NCBI RefSeq assembly: GCF_003143855.1
Contig: NZ_QFRK01000052.1
Coordinates: 1-39,744, forward strand
DNA length: 39,744 nt
From: Streptomyces sp. NWU339
Lineage (GTDB): Bacteria; Actinomycetota; Actinomycetes; Streptomycetales; Streptomycetaceae
Reading direction: 5' to 3'
In this document: in pieces, positions 25,903-33,913 of the stretch
How positions within the stretch are numbered: position 1 is the first letter of the stretch
How the letters are laid out: every line of letters starts with the position of its first letter
Notes under the pieces: generated by a model
Database searches by the model: none
What the model was told of the DNA's origin: nothing
The model's input: only the letters and a program-made list of their open reading frames with translations
Program-made: the position numbers and the translations under genes

Positions 25903-26295
25903 TCAGCCCAGCGGGCCGGTGACGCGCAGCAGTTCCAACTGCCGGGTCAGGCAGCGCAGGTTCTGCATGAGGACCAGCAGGTCCCCCTCGAGCCGCATGC
26001 CGCGCCGGAAGGTGGCCGCCCAGATGCCGTGGTACATGGGACCGGGCGTCGGCTGGCAGAATCCCTGCCAGGTCTCGGCGGTCGCGCGGATCGCGAAGTC
26101 GTAGGCCGCCAGCGGCTCCGGGTCGACGATCAGTTCTTCGATGCGCCCGTGGTGCACGCGGACGAGAAAGGAATGCGTCTCCATGTCGAGCAGGTAGCTG
26201 CACGAGAAATACTTCCCGTGCGCCTGAATTTCTGCGTCGCCGTCACTGAGCTGACGGAAACGATCCACTGGCTCCTGCGCCGTTGCTGTTGCCAT
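25903..26295 (-). CDS. Small conserved protein, SCP2-like, operon partner of the hydrolase
   Basis: A 130-residue protein from ATG 26295 with GGAGAGG upstream. Residues 30-75 (YFSCSYLLDMETHSFLVRVH, then HGRIEELIVDPEPLAAYDFA) form beta strands resembling the SCP2 sterol-binding fold. TWQGFCQPTPGPMYHGIWAA and GDLLVLMQNLRCLTRQLELL also suit that fold, with a hydrophobic cavity. The family assignment is tentative. Co-transcription with the hydrolase suggests it binds or delivers a hydrophobic substrate. Confidence 0.6.
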   Translation of the reverse strand: MATATAQEPVDRFRQLSDGDAEIQAHGKYFSCSYLLDMETHSFLVRVHHGRIEELIVDPEPLAAYDFAIRATAETWQGFCQPTPGPMYHGIWAATFRRGMRLEGDLLVLMQNLRCLTRQLELLRVTGPLG

Positions 26296-26451
26296 TTACC
26301 TCTCCTCGGTAACGCCGGCGTTTCTGCAAAGGTAATGCGGTATGGCGAGGCGGTCTCACGCAATTCCGCCGCCGTTCGGTAATCTAGGGTTATTGATGGG
26401 GTTGCGGCATATTTCTATGCCGGCAGACGACCCGGCGGTATCGTTTCGGCC

Positions 26452-26622
26452 ACGGAGTTAGGGCTGCGTCTGCTGAGGTACTTCACAGCCGTCCACCAGG
26501 GGCCTGCACTTCGGACGGGCAGCACGGCACCTGCACATCTCCCAGCCTGCGCTCAGCGTCCAGATCCGCAAGCTGGAGCAAATTTTCGACGCGGAGCTGT
26601 TCCGCTTGCCCTTGCCGAATAC
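26452..26622 (+). pseudogene. LysR-type regulator N-terminal remnant
   Basis: The frame ELGLRLLRYFTAVHQ shifts by one base near 26500-26510 and continues FGRAARHLHISQPALSVQIR then KLEQIFDAELFR, the LysR helix-turn-helix. Homology ends near 26622. The likely start is mutated to ACG (26452). The effector domain is gone, so this is dead. It is divergent from the hydrolase operon, the usual place for a LysR activator, so that operon has probably lost its regulator. Confidence 0.75.
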
Positions 26623-26800
26623 CTCATCCATGCAGGTGGGAGCGGGCCAGGGCTTCGGTGTAGTCGGCTGACGCCCGGTTGCTGACGTCTCGTCGCGTTG
26701 GGCGGGGTCCGATACAGCACAGGCACGGACGTCCGTGATCATGGAATCCTACCTTTCAAGCGTGGGTTTCCGCTGGTCATTCGTAAGATCGACGGGCCCG

Positions 26801-26939
26801 GGGGCTCCGGGTATGGCTGTCATGGAGGAGCCGATCGGATGGCTCAGAGAACATGGCCGCCCGGAGCCCCGCGACGACTCGACCGCCAATTGGGATGCGC
26901 GACTTGATCGCTCTGTAGGACTACGTCGGCGAGGTCGTC
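26801..26939 (+). ncRNA. Candidate bridge RNA of the IS110 element
   Basis: The non-coding stretch before the transposase folds into two stem-loops. In the first, GGGGCTCCGGG (26801-26811) pairs perfectly with 26860-26870 and encloses an inner hairpin GAGCC/GGCTC (26828-26832, 26841-26845). In the second, GACGACTCG (26873-26881) pairs with CGA-g-GTCGTC (26930-26939, one bulge). The loop of the second contains TGATCGCT (26905-26912), identical to the element's right end at 28190-28197. Two guide-bearing loops upstream of the recombinase is the bridge-RNA layout known for IS110 relatives such as IS621. Confidence 0.5.
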
Positions 26940-26970
26940 TGCGGGATGGACTGACGACGAGCTGACGTAG

Positions 26971-28167
26971 GTGGCCGTGCCCCAGATCTGGGCCGGGATG
27001 GACATCGGCAAGGAGCATCACCACTGCGTGGTGATCAACGAGCGGGGCGAACGGCTGCTCTCCCGCCGAGTCCTGAACGACGAGGCGGCCCTGCTGGAGC
27101 TGATCCGCGACGTCCTGGACATCGACCAGGACGTGCTGTGGGCGGTGGACGTCAACCACGGCGGCGCTGTGCTGTTGATCGGCCTGCTGCTCAACCACGG
27201 TCAGCCCATGGCCTACCTCACCGGCCTGGCCGTCCACCGCGCGTCCGGCACCTACCGCGGAAAGGGCAAGACCGACGCCAAGGACGCCTTCGTCATCGCC
27301 GACCAGGCCCGCATGCGCCGCGACCTGGGCCTGCTGCGGCCCGGCGACGAAATAGCCGTCGACCTGCGCATCCTCACCACCCGCCGCACCGACCTCGCAG
27401 GCGACCGCACCCGCCAGATCAACCGGCTCCGCGCCCAACTTCTGGAATTCTTCCCCGCGTTGGAACGCGCGCTGGACCTGACCAACAAGGGTCCCGTCAT
27501 TCTCCTGACGGGATACCAGACACCGGCTGCCATCCGCCGCGCCGGCGCGAAGCGTATCGAGACCTGGCTGCGTAATCGCAAGGTCCGCGGTGCCGCGGCC
27601 CTGGCCAAGGCTGTCCTGGATGCGGCGCAGGCCCAGCACACCGCGCTGCCCGGCGAGACACTGGCCGCCGGCATGGCGGTCCGTCTCGCGAAGGCGGTGA
27701 TGGCCCTCGACGAGGAGATCGCCGAGCTCGACGCACTCATCGAGGCCCGGTTTCGTGAGCACCCGCACGCCGACGTGATCTGCAGCCTGCCCGGAATGGG
27801 CACTCAACTCGGTGCCGAGTTCATCGCCGCCACCGGCGGCCACATGACCGCCTTCGCGAGCGCCGACCGTCTTGCCGGCTACGGAGGCGTGGCCCCCGCT
27901 GCCCGCGCCTCCGGCCGTATCAGCGGCAACCACCACCGCCCGCGGCGCTACCACCGCGGCCTGCTGCGGGTGTTCTACCTGTCGGCGATGGCGAGCCTGA
28001 AATCCTGCCCGGCCTCGCGGACCTACTACGACCGCAAGCGCGCCGAGGGCAAGGGACACAAGCAGGCCCTGATCGCGCTCGCACGGCGGAGAGTGAACGT
28101 CCTCTGGGCGATGATCCGTGACGGAGCGTGCTACCAATCCGCACCAAGTGTCGCACCCGCGGTTTGA
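26971..28167 (+). CDS. IS110-family transposase (DEDD/RuvC-like plus transposase_20 domain)
   Basis: A 398-residue intact protein from GTG 26971. The RuvC-like N-terminal domain has the first acidic residue in WAGMDIGKEHH (D10), then WAVDVNHGG and GKTDAKDAFVIADQARM. The C-terminal transposase_20 domain has ICSLPGMGTQLGAEFIAATG and GGVAPAARASGRISG, which carries the expected catalytic Ser, then RTYYDRKRAEGKGHKQALIALARRR. Such enzymes recombine donor and target DNA guided by an element-encoded RNA. It is the best candidate in the window, with the IS630 transposase, for a working element. Confidence 0.93.
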   Translation: MAVPQIWAGMDIGKEHHHCVVINERGERLLSRRVLNDEAALLELIRDVLDIDQDVLWAVDVNHGGAVLLIGLLLNHGQPMAYLTGLAVHRASGTYRGKGKTDAKDAFVIADQARMRRDLGLLRPGDEIAVDLRILTTRRTDLAGDRTRQINRLRAQLLEFFPALERALDLTNKGPVILLTGYQTPAAIRRAGAKRIETWLRNRKVRGAAALAKAVLDAAQAQHTALPGETLAAGMAVRLAKAVMALDEEIAELDALIEARFREHPHADVICSLPGMGTQLGAEFIAATGGHMTAFASADRLAGYGGVAPAARASGRISGNHHRPRRYHRGLLRVFYLSAMASLKSCPASRTYYDRKRAEGKGHKQALIALARRRVNVLWAMIRDGACYQSAPSVAPAV

Positions 28168-28213
28168 GAAGCCGTTGTCTCTCCGGATGTGATCGCTGAG
28201 TTTCCGCTGGTCG

Positions 28214-28680
28214 GGGCGCTGTCACGTTGGCTGACCGGGTGAGAGGATCTTCTGGTTGGTCATGCGAGGAGGAGCCGTCCGTGGGCAGCGCGCCGCCGTC
28301 GTACAGAGGGCATCGGTATCCGGTGGAGGTCATCTCCCACTGCGTGTGGCTGTACTTCCGCTTCCCGCTCAGCTTCCGCGAGGTCGAAGAACTCATGCTT
28401 CAGCGCGGCATCCTCGTCTCCCACGAGACCGTGCGTCGTTGGTGCGCCACGTTCGGCCAGGCCTATGCCGACGGACTGCGCCGCCGGCAGCCTCGTCCTG
28501 GGGACACGTGGTACCTGGACGAGGTCTTCGTGAGGATCAACAGTGAGTTGACGTACCGGTGGCGGGCCCTCGACGCCGACGGCACCGTGCTCGACATCCT
28601 GATCCAGGACCGCCGAGACAAGGCCGCGGCCCGGGGCTTCTTCCGCACACTGCTCCAGAAGACCTACTCGGTGCCGCGGG
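28214..28680 (+). mobile_element. IS6-family insertion sequence, copy 2 (truncated mosaic)
   Basis: The element starts with GGGCGCTGTCACGTTG at 28214. The first 273 bp are nearly identical to copy 1, then similarity drops abruptly after 28486. The 3' part and right terminal repeat are missing, replaced near 28680 by DNA of the second IS110 element. It is inverted relative to copy 1. Confidence 0.8.
28281..28680 (+). pseudogene. IS6-family transposase, mosaic and truncated (copy 2)
   Basis: From GTG 28281 the N-terminal region is the same as copy 1 (SYRGHRYPVEVISHCVWLYF, helix-turn-helix, ADGLRRR). After DTWYLDEVFVRIN (first catalytic Asp) it reads SELTYRWRALDADGTVLDIL then IQDRRDKAAARGFFRTLLQK, whereas copy 1 has GVRQYLWRAVDQDGNLLDVL. 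The second half belongs to a different IS6 relative. The frame ends in foreign sequence after KTYSVPR, so the second Asp and Glu are missing. Confidence 0.85.
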
Positions 28681-28744
28681 GGGTGCCTCTATGTCTTTCG
28701 TCAAGGCGCCCAGGTTTGGTTTGGGGTGGTTTGACTTGCTGGGG

Positions 28745-29962
28745 TCATGCGGCGAGTTCGATGTCCTTGGGGACGCGGGGTTCGTAGAAGGTGCCGTCGC
28801 GGAGCATGGCGAACAGGACGCTGATGCGTTGACGGGCCAGGCGGAGAAGGGCCTGGGTGCGGGTCTTGCCGCGGGCTCGCTGGCGGTCGTAGTAGGTGCG
28901 GGAGGTTGGGTCGGCGTTCATGCAGGCGAAGGCGGAGAGGAACATGGCGCGTTTGAGCTGCCGGTTTCCGCCTCGGGGTGCGTGCTCGCCGTGGATCGAG
29001 GTCCCGGACGACTTCGTGGTCGGGGCCAGGCCGGCGTAGGAGGCCAGGTGGGCGGCGGTGGGAAAGCTGGTGCCGTCGCCGACGGTGACCAGCAGGACGG
29101 CGGCGGTCCTGACGCCGACGCCGGGCAGCGACGTCAGGACCGGGGAAAGAGGGTGCGCCTCCAGCAGGGTGTTGATCTGGGCCTCCAGGGCCCGGCACTG
29201 GGTGTGGACGGTGGCCAGAGAGGCGGCCAGGGTGGGGATCACGATGTCGAGGGTGCCGGTGCCCGGGACGACGACGGTCTGTTCGTCCAGGGCGCCGAAG
29301 ACAGCATCGAGCAGCCGCTGGGCCATGCGCGGGGCCTTGGGCCGGAGCAGTTCGACGAGTCTGCGGCGGCCGGCTTTGCGCAGGGGGGCCGGGGAGCCGT
29401 GGCGTTCGAGCAGCCAGGTGACGGCCTGGTGATCGAGGCGGGGGCCCAGGACGCCTTCCAGGCTGGGGTGGAACTGGGTGAGCAGGCCGCGGATCCGGTT
29501 GCTGGTGCGGGTGGCCTCGGCGGCGAGGTCCCGGTCGAAGCCGACCAGCACGGTGAGCTCGGCGGTGATCTCGTCGGTCGGCTCCAGCGAGCGCAGGGTG
29601 TGCGGCATGGTGCGGGCCGCGTCCGCGATCACGGCCGCGTCCTTCGCGTCGGTCTTCGCCTCGCCCGGGTAGAGGTCGGCGATCCGGCGCATCGCGAGTC
29701 CGGGCAGGTAGGCGACCTGGCAGTCGGCGTCCCGGGCCACGGTCAGCGGCAGGGCGCCGATGGAGGCGGGCTGGTCCACGACCACCAGGACGGTGCCGAA
29801 CTTCGCGGCCGGCTTGTCGAACACGGCCCGCAGCTTCGGTTCGCTGTTGGGCAGGGGCTTGTCGAAGACCTTCTTGCCGGCCGGGGTGAGTCCGTGGCCG
29901 TGGTGGGCGCTCTTGCCGACGTCCAGGCCGAGGAACACGCCCACGTCTTCGGTGTCGAACAT
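28745..29962 (-). CDS. IS110-family transposase (second type)
   Basis: A 405-residue intact protein from ATG 29962 with GGAAGG 8 nt upstream. The N-terminal RuvC-like domain has GVFLGLDVGKSAHHGHGLTP, LVVVDQPASIGALPL and GEAKTDAKDAAVIADAARTM. The C-terminal domain has LTSLPGVGVRTAAVLLVTVG, then YAGLAPTTKSSGTSIHGEHA with the catalytic Ser, and SRTYYDRQRARGKTRTQALL. It is clearly distinct from the transposase at 26971. A longer in-frame start exists at 30112 but lacks homology and a ribosome site. Confidence 0.9.
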   Translation of the reverse strand: MFDTEDVGVFLGLDVGKSAHHGHGLTPAGKKVFDKPLPNSEPKLRAVFDKPAAKFGTVLVVVDQPASIGALPLTVARDADCQVAYLPGLAMRRIADLYPGEAKTDAKDAAVIADAARTMPHTLRSLEPTDEITAELTVLVGFDRDLAAEATRTSNRIRGLLTQFHPSLEGVLGPRLDHQAVTWLLERHGSPAPLRKAGRRRLVELLRPKAPRMAQRLLDAVFGALDEQTVVVPGTGTLDIVIPTLAASLATVHTQCRALEAQINTLLEAHPLSPVLTSLPGVGVRTAAVLLVTVGDGTSFPTAAHLASYAGLAPTTKSSGTSIHGEHAPRGGNRQLKRAMFLSAFACMNADPTSRTYYDRQRARGKTRTQALLRLARQRISVLFAMLRDGTFYEPRVPKDIELAA

Positions 29963-30052
29963 AGCGCCCTTCCAGGGGTGTTGACGGTGCCGGCCTCGAC
30001 GTCGGTGTCGTACTCGCGCATCCACGTTATGCAGACCTGCCATCCGCGAGCT

Positions 30053-30071
30053 GTCCGGCGTTGCGCCGGAC
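30053..30071. other. Perfect hairpin upstream of the second IS110 transposase
   Basis: GTCCGGCG (30053-30060) pairs with CGCCGGAC (30064-30071) around TTG. It lies about 90 bp upstream of the transposase start and may be part of a second bridge RNA or a leader structure. Confidence 0.4.
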
Positions 30072-30444
30072 CGGGTGGCGGCCGGACCTCTCATCAGCGT
30101 CTCCGACGGCACCTTCCGGGCCCGGTGACACCACCCCCCAGGTCATCCGTTCGACAGGGGGACACCGTCATGCCGGGCTCGGAGGCCAGCGGCCCTCTTG
30201 CAGGACCGCGGAAAACATAACTGGGGCGAAGGTCCCGGTGACGAGCGCGGGCGGCGCGGGCGGGGCGTAGTCGAGGGGCCCCCACCACAGCGCCTTCGCC
30301 CACTCCGTGGCCTGCCCGGGTGCCCGGGGCCGGCGCGCGGGGGATGCGCGAGCGGACACGCGGCGGTGACCATTCACCGGGTCCCGGCCGGGAAGAATAT
30401 GACCGGACAACCCGGCCCGGAGGTACCGGGGAGCCGAGTCGGCA
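30072..30444. other. Gap between the IS110 element and plsC
   Basis: A minus-strand frame contains ATEWAKALWWGPLDYAPPAP then ALVTGTFAPVMFSAVLQEGR, which may be a fragment, but no family is recognised. The last 60 bases must hold the plsC promoter; no strong -35/-10 pair was seen. Confidence 0.35.
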
Positions 30445-31152
30445 GTGGAGAAGCCGCCCGTGTTCTATTACCTGCTCAAGTACGTCTTTCCGGGGCCGTT
30501 GCTGCGGCTGCTGTTCCGGCCGCGGGTCGAGGGGCTCGAGCATGTTCCGCCGCAGGGCGCGGCGATCGTCGCCGGGAACCATCTGTCCTTCGTGGATCCC
30601 CTCCTCATGCCCGCGGTCCTGAAGCGGCGCATCACGTTCCTGGCCAAGGCGGAGTACTTCACGGCGCCGGGTCTCCGGGGTCGGCTGACCGCGCTCGTTC
30701 TCCGCGGTGCCGGGCAGATTTCGGTGGACCGGTCGGGCGGGGCCGCGGGGCAGGCGGCGCTCCGGAAGGGGCTGGGGGTGCTGGCGAAGGGGAAACTGCT
30801 CGCGATCTATCCGGAGGGCACGCGTTCGCCCGACGGCCGACTGTACAGGGGCAAGGTCGGGGTGGCGGTGCTGGCTCTGGGCGCGCAGGTTCCGGTGATT
30901 CCGTGCGCGATGGTGGGCACGTTCCAGATCCGGGCTCCGGGGCGTGTCCTGCCGAGACTTCCGGCGGTCACGATCCGTTTCGGCAAGCCGCTGGACTTCT
31001 CGCGCTGTGCGGGGATGGCGCACCGGAAGACGGTGCTGCGGGCGGTCACCGACGAGATCATGTACGCGATCCTGCGGCTGTCGGGCCAGGAGTACGTGGA
31101 CCGGTATGCGGCCGATGTGAAGGCCGCACAGGCGATGGGGCGGCGGGACTGA
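30445..31152 (+). CDS. plsC: 1-acyl-sn-glycerol-3-phosphate acyltransferase (PlsC family)
   Basis: A 235-residue acyltransferase from GTG 30445. Motif I is NHLSFVDPL with H46 and D51 (H-x4-D), motif III is EGTRSPDGRLYRGKVG (E124-G-T-R127) and motif IV is VPVIPCAMVGTFQ. A hydrophobic N-terminal segment VFYYLLKYVFPGPLLRLLF probably anchors it to the membrane, where it would acylate lysophosphatidic acid. Streptomyces carry several such paralogues, so a role beyond bulk lipid synthesis is possible. The TGA stop (31150-31152) is the target duplication of the IS5 element that follows; insertion regenerated the stop, so the protein is unchanged. Confidence 0.88.
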   Translation: MEKPPVFYYLLKYVFPGPLLRLLFRPRVEGLEHVPPQGAAIVAGNHLSFVDPLLMPAVLKRRITFLAKAEYFTAPGLRGRLTALVLRGAGQISVDRSGGAAGQAALRKGLGVLAKGKLLAIYPEGTRSPDGRLYRGKVGVAVLALGAQVPVIPCAMVGTFQIRAPGRVLPRLPAVTIRFGKPLDFSRCAGMAHRKTVLRAVTDEIMYAILRLSGQEYVDRYAADVKAAQAMGRRD

Positions 31153-31213
31153 GAGCCCGTGAACAAACTGATCGTCGAGGGCGGGTGGGAATCGGCGAAG
31201 TGACGTGCACGGC

Positions 31214-31269
31214 CAGGACCTCTTGGTAGCAACTGCGGTGTCGAAGCCCAGTCGCGCCAAGAGGTCCTG
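31214..31269 (+). promoter_or_regulatory. Leader hairpin covering the IS5 transposase ribosome site
   Basis: CAGGACCTCTTGG (31214-31226) pairs perfectly over 13 bp with CCAAGAGGTCCTG (31257-31269). The second arm contains the AGAGG ribosome site and ends 2 nt before ATG 31272. RNA transcribed from outside would hide the start. Confidence 0.65.
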
Positions 31270-31531
31270 TCATGCCGTTGTACGCCCCTGCCGCCCCCGC
31301 TGTCGCCCCGAATGGGCAAGCTGACTGCCCGTGCCTGGCCTGCCGGTTCGGTCACGGCCGCCGTCACCCGGCCCGGCCCCGCTGCTACACCTTGGACACC
31401 ACGGACGTGGAGTGGCAGGTCATCGCGGCGGTGCTGCCGTGGCCGGCATGGCTGGACGGCAACGGCGGGCGCCCGGAGGAGTACTGCCGCCGGCTGATCG
31501 TGGATGCGATCTTCTACGTCGCGGACAACGG

Positions 31532-32984
31532 CCAATGCCGTTGCTTGAGAGGTGCAGGTAGTTCCCCTCCCGGGCACGGTGACCGCCGGGGTGCTGGTTC
31601 GTTGACCGGACATGCATCCATGGATCGGGTTATCCGATGAGGTCCGGCTCGGGTTGCTCACCGAGTGGATCGTTCCTGAGCTGGTGGACGAGGTGCTGAC
31701 CGCGTGTGGTCGGCGGGATGCCAAGCCCCGCCCCCTGTCGGGCCGGTTCATGGTCTACTTCGTGCTTGCCCTGGCGCTGTTCCAGCAGGACTCCTACGAC
31801 GATGTCGCGGAGAACCTGGTCGGGGCCCTGGGCGAGATGGACCAGTCGGTGCCGAACAAGTCGTCGTTCACCAGGGCCCGGCAGCAGCTCGGGGCCGCAC
31901 CGCTGGAAGGAGTGTTCCGCCGTGTGGCGGGGGCGATCGCTCCGCCCACACTCGAGGCGGCGTTCTGGCGCGGGATGAGAGTGGCCGCGGTCGACGGGTT
32001 CTTGCTGGACGTGCCGGAGAACGATACGACCCGTGCCGCTTTCGGTGGGCAGGTGGACAGTGCCGGCCGGCCCATCGGGTTCCCGCAGGCCAGGGTGGTG
32101 ACGCTGACCGAGACCGGCACGCACGCGACGATCGACGCGCGGTTAGACAGCTTCAAGGGCGGTGGTGGCGAGCCCGCGCTGGCGGCAGGGATGGCCGGCA
32201 GTGCCGCCGGCATGCTGGTGATCATGGACCGGGCCTTCCCCGGTGTCGCACTGTGGAAGGCCTACACGCAGGCCGGAGCACACCTGCTGATCAGAGCCCG
32301 CACCTTCGTCGCCGCGAAGCCCATGGAGGTCTTGCCCGGCGGGACCTATCTGACCCGGATGAACCTCGCCGGGCAGCGGCGCTCCCATCCGGGCGGGTGA
32401 CCGTGAGGGTGATCGACTACCGGGTCGACGGCGGCGAGACGGTCAGGCTGCTGACCGACCTGCTCGATCCCGAGGCCGGGCCCGCCGAGGAGCTGGCAGT
32501 CCTGTATCACGAGCGCTGGGAGGTCGAATCCGCCTACCGGCAGCTGAAGACCTATCAGTGGGGAAAGGCCGAGGTGCTGCGGTCGGTGTCGCCGGAACTG
32601 GTGCGGCAGGAGATCTGGGCCCACCTGACCCTCCACCACTGTCTGAACCGGATCATCATGCGGCTGGCCTGCGGCGAGGGTCTGGACCCCGACCGGATCT
32701 CGTTCGTCAGGGTCTTCAAGCACACACGACGCAGCGTCGTCCTCCAGGCAGGCCGGTCGGCCCGCCGACTGCGGCAGTTCACGACGCGGATGGCTGCGAA
32801 AGTCGTGCGTAAGCTCGACAACGGTCTCCGGCGGCTACGCGCGGCGGACCGCTACACCCGCCGTCCGGTCTCGCAGTACATCGTGCGCAGGAAGGGCCAG
32901 GTCAGGCGAGGCACCCGACGGGTTCCGGAGAAGGTCATCACCCTTGCGCCCGCGATACTTCAGTAACTCAAGCAACGGCATTGG
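31532..32984 (+). mobile_element. Nested IS4-type element with an 8-bp target duplication
   Basis: Perfect 18-bp terminal inverted repeats CCAATGCCGTTGCTTGAG lie at 31532-31549 and (complement) 32967-32984. GACAACGG flanks both sides (31524-31531 and 32985-32992). Length 1453 bp. It interrupts the IS5 transposase, so it is the younger insertion. Confidence 0.95.
31612..32966 (+). pseudogene. IS4-type transposase with one frameshift
   Basis: The first frame (31612-32400) reads PKPRPLSGRFMVYFVLALALFQ, then MRVAAVDGFLLDVPENDTTR (catalytic Asp) and AGMLVIMDRAFPG (Asp). It stops at TGA 32398-32400 after AGQRRSHPGG. The next frame continues VTVRVIDYRVDGGETVRLLT and VLYHERWEVESAYRQLKTYQ, containing the IS4 Y-(2)-R-(3)-E-(6)-K signature, to 32966. 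One missing base near 32390 explains the break. With pristine ends this is a recent lesion or a sequencing error. Confidence 0.88.
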
Positions 32985-33913
32985 GACAACGGCAACAAGT
33001 GGCGCAATCTGCCGGGCGACTTCCCGCACTGGCGCACGGTGCACACGATCTTCACCCGGTGGTGGCAGGACGGAAGCGTCGACGCCATCCACAATGACCT
33101 GCGCGACGAGGTCCGCCGGTCCGAGGGCCGGGACACCGACCCGACCGCCGCGATCATCGACTCGCAGTCGGTACGCGCCGCGGAGACGGTCGGTGCCGAC
33201 AGCCGCGGGTACGACGCGGGCAAGAAGGTGGCGGGCCGCAAGCGCCACGTGATCGTGGACACGATCGGCCTGCTCCTGGTCGTCATGGTCACCAGCGCGA
33301 GCGTGCAGGACCGTGACGGAGCCCGTGCCGCACTGGCGCATCTGCGTGGCCTCTTCGAATCGATCAGGCTGGTCTGGGCCGACGGCGGCTACGCCGGGAA
33401 ACTCGTCACCTGGGCCAGGAAGAAGCTCCGGCTCACGATCGAGATCGTCAAGCGCACCGACGACGTCAAGGGCTTCGTGGTACTGCCACGCAGGTGGGTG
33501 GTGGAGCGCACGCTGTCGTGGATCTTCCAGCGTCGCCGCTGCGTACGCGACTACGAACGGTTACCCGAGCACCACGAAGCCATGGTCAAGTGGTCCATGA
33601 TCATGCTGATGTCACGGCGCCTGGCGGGCACGAAGGACGCCAAACACCGGAAATGATCAGTTTGTTCACGGGCTCTGAGGTTTTGCCGCCCTTGGGTGCG
33701 ATCCAGTCCGGACGGCCGTCCCAGGCGAGAGTCATGCGACCACCACACCGGCCCCGAAGACCGCTTGTCCGCTCATGCCCACCAAGACAGTCCAGCAGAA
33801 AACCGCGCCGCACCTCCTGAAGATATGAGGCTCAAAGACGCCGGCGTGGTGTCCGCGCGCCCGCCCGGTGGTGGCTGCGATCTCCGTCGGCCACCCGTTC
33901 CTATGATGGCCAC

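Larger units (their letters stand above)
26766..28212 (+). mobile_element. IS110-family element with an intact transposase
   Basis: A 13-bp direct repeat GTTTCCGCTGGTC occurs at 26766-26778 and 28200-28212, bracketing the transposase and about 190 bp of upstream non-coding DNA; IS110 elements lack inverted repeats. An alternative pair of CT cores lies at 26749 and 28196, so the exact ends are uncertain. The right end abuts IS6 copy 2 (from 28214). Confidence 0.65.
28681..30072 (-). mobile_element. Second IS110-family element (boundaries approximate)
   Basis: The element carries an intact minus-strand transposase (28745-29962) and interrupts IS6 copy 2 near 28680. The right end is not determined; the rest of IS6 copy 2 is not found to the right, so the junction there may have been deleted. 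A perfect hairpin lies in the upstream non-coding part at 30053-30071. Confidence 0.6.
31272..33656 (+). pseudogene. IS5-family transposase split by an IS4-type insertion
   Basis: The 5' part (31272-31531) reads YTLDTTDVEWQVIAAVLPWP, then GGRPEEYCRRLIVDAIFYVA and DNG. The 3' part (from 32985) resumes DNGNKWRNLPGDFPHWRTVH, then AAIIDSQSVRAAETVGADSR (catalytic Asp), LVWADGGYAGKLV (Asp) and WVVERTLSWIFQRRRCVRDY (Glu), ending at 33656. Removing one target duplication and the insert takes out 1461 bases, a multiple of three, and restores one frame. The gene was intact until the insertion. Confidence 0.92.
31153..33675 (+). mobile_element. IS5-family element inserted in the plsC stop codon, carrying a nested IS4-type element
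   Basis: The terminal repeats begin GAGCCCGTGAACAAACTGAT (31153 onward), matched perfectly by the reverse complement of the right end (33655-33675). TGA flanks both sides (31150-31152 and 33676-33678), a 3-bp TNA-type duplication. Without the nested IS4-type element and its duplicated 8 bp (1461 bp), the native length is 1062 bp. Confidence 0.9.

Noticed and set aside
24836..26104. Long plus-strand frame across the hydrolase region
   Set aside because: It is antisense to the hydrolase and SCP2-like genes, which have ribosome sites and catalytic motifs.
28559..30220. Long plus-strand frame across the second IS110 element
   Set aside because: Antisense shadow of an intact transposase; the sequence is low-complexity Gly/Ala/Gln-rich.
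30094..31260. Minus-strand frame across plsC
   Set aside because: Antisense to a gene with clear acyltransferase motifs; Arg/Pro-rich with no domain.
32385..32405. Programmed frameshift in the IS4-type transposase
   Set aside because: There is no slippery heptamer or downstream structure at the junction, and this IS type normally uses one frame; a simple deletion or sequencing error is likelier.
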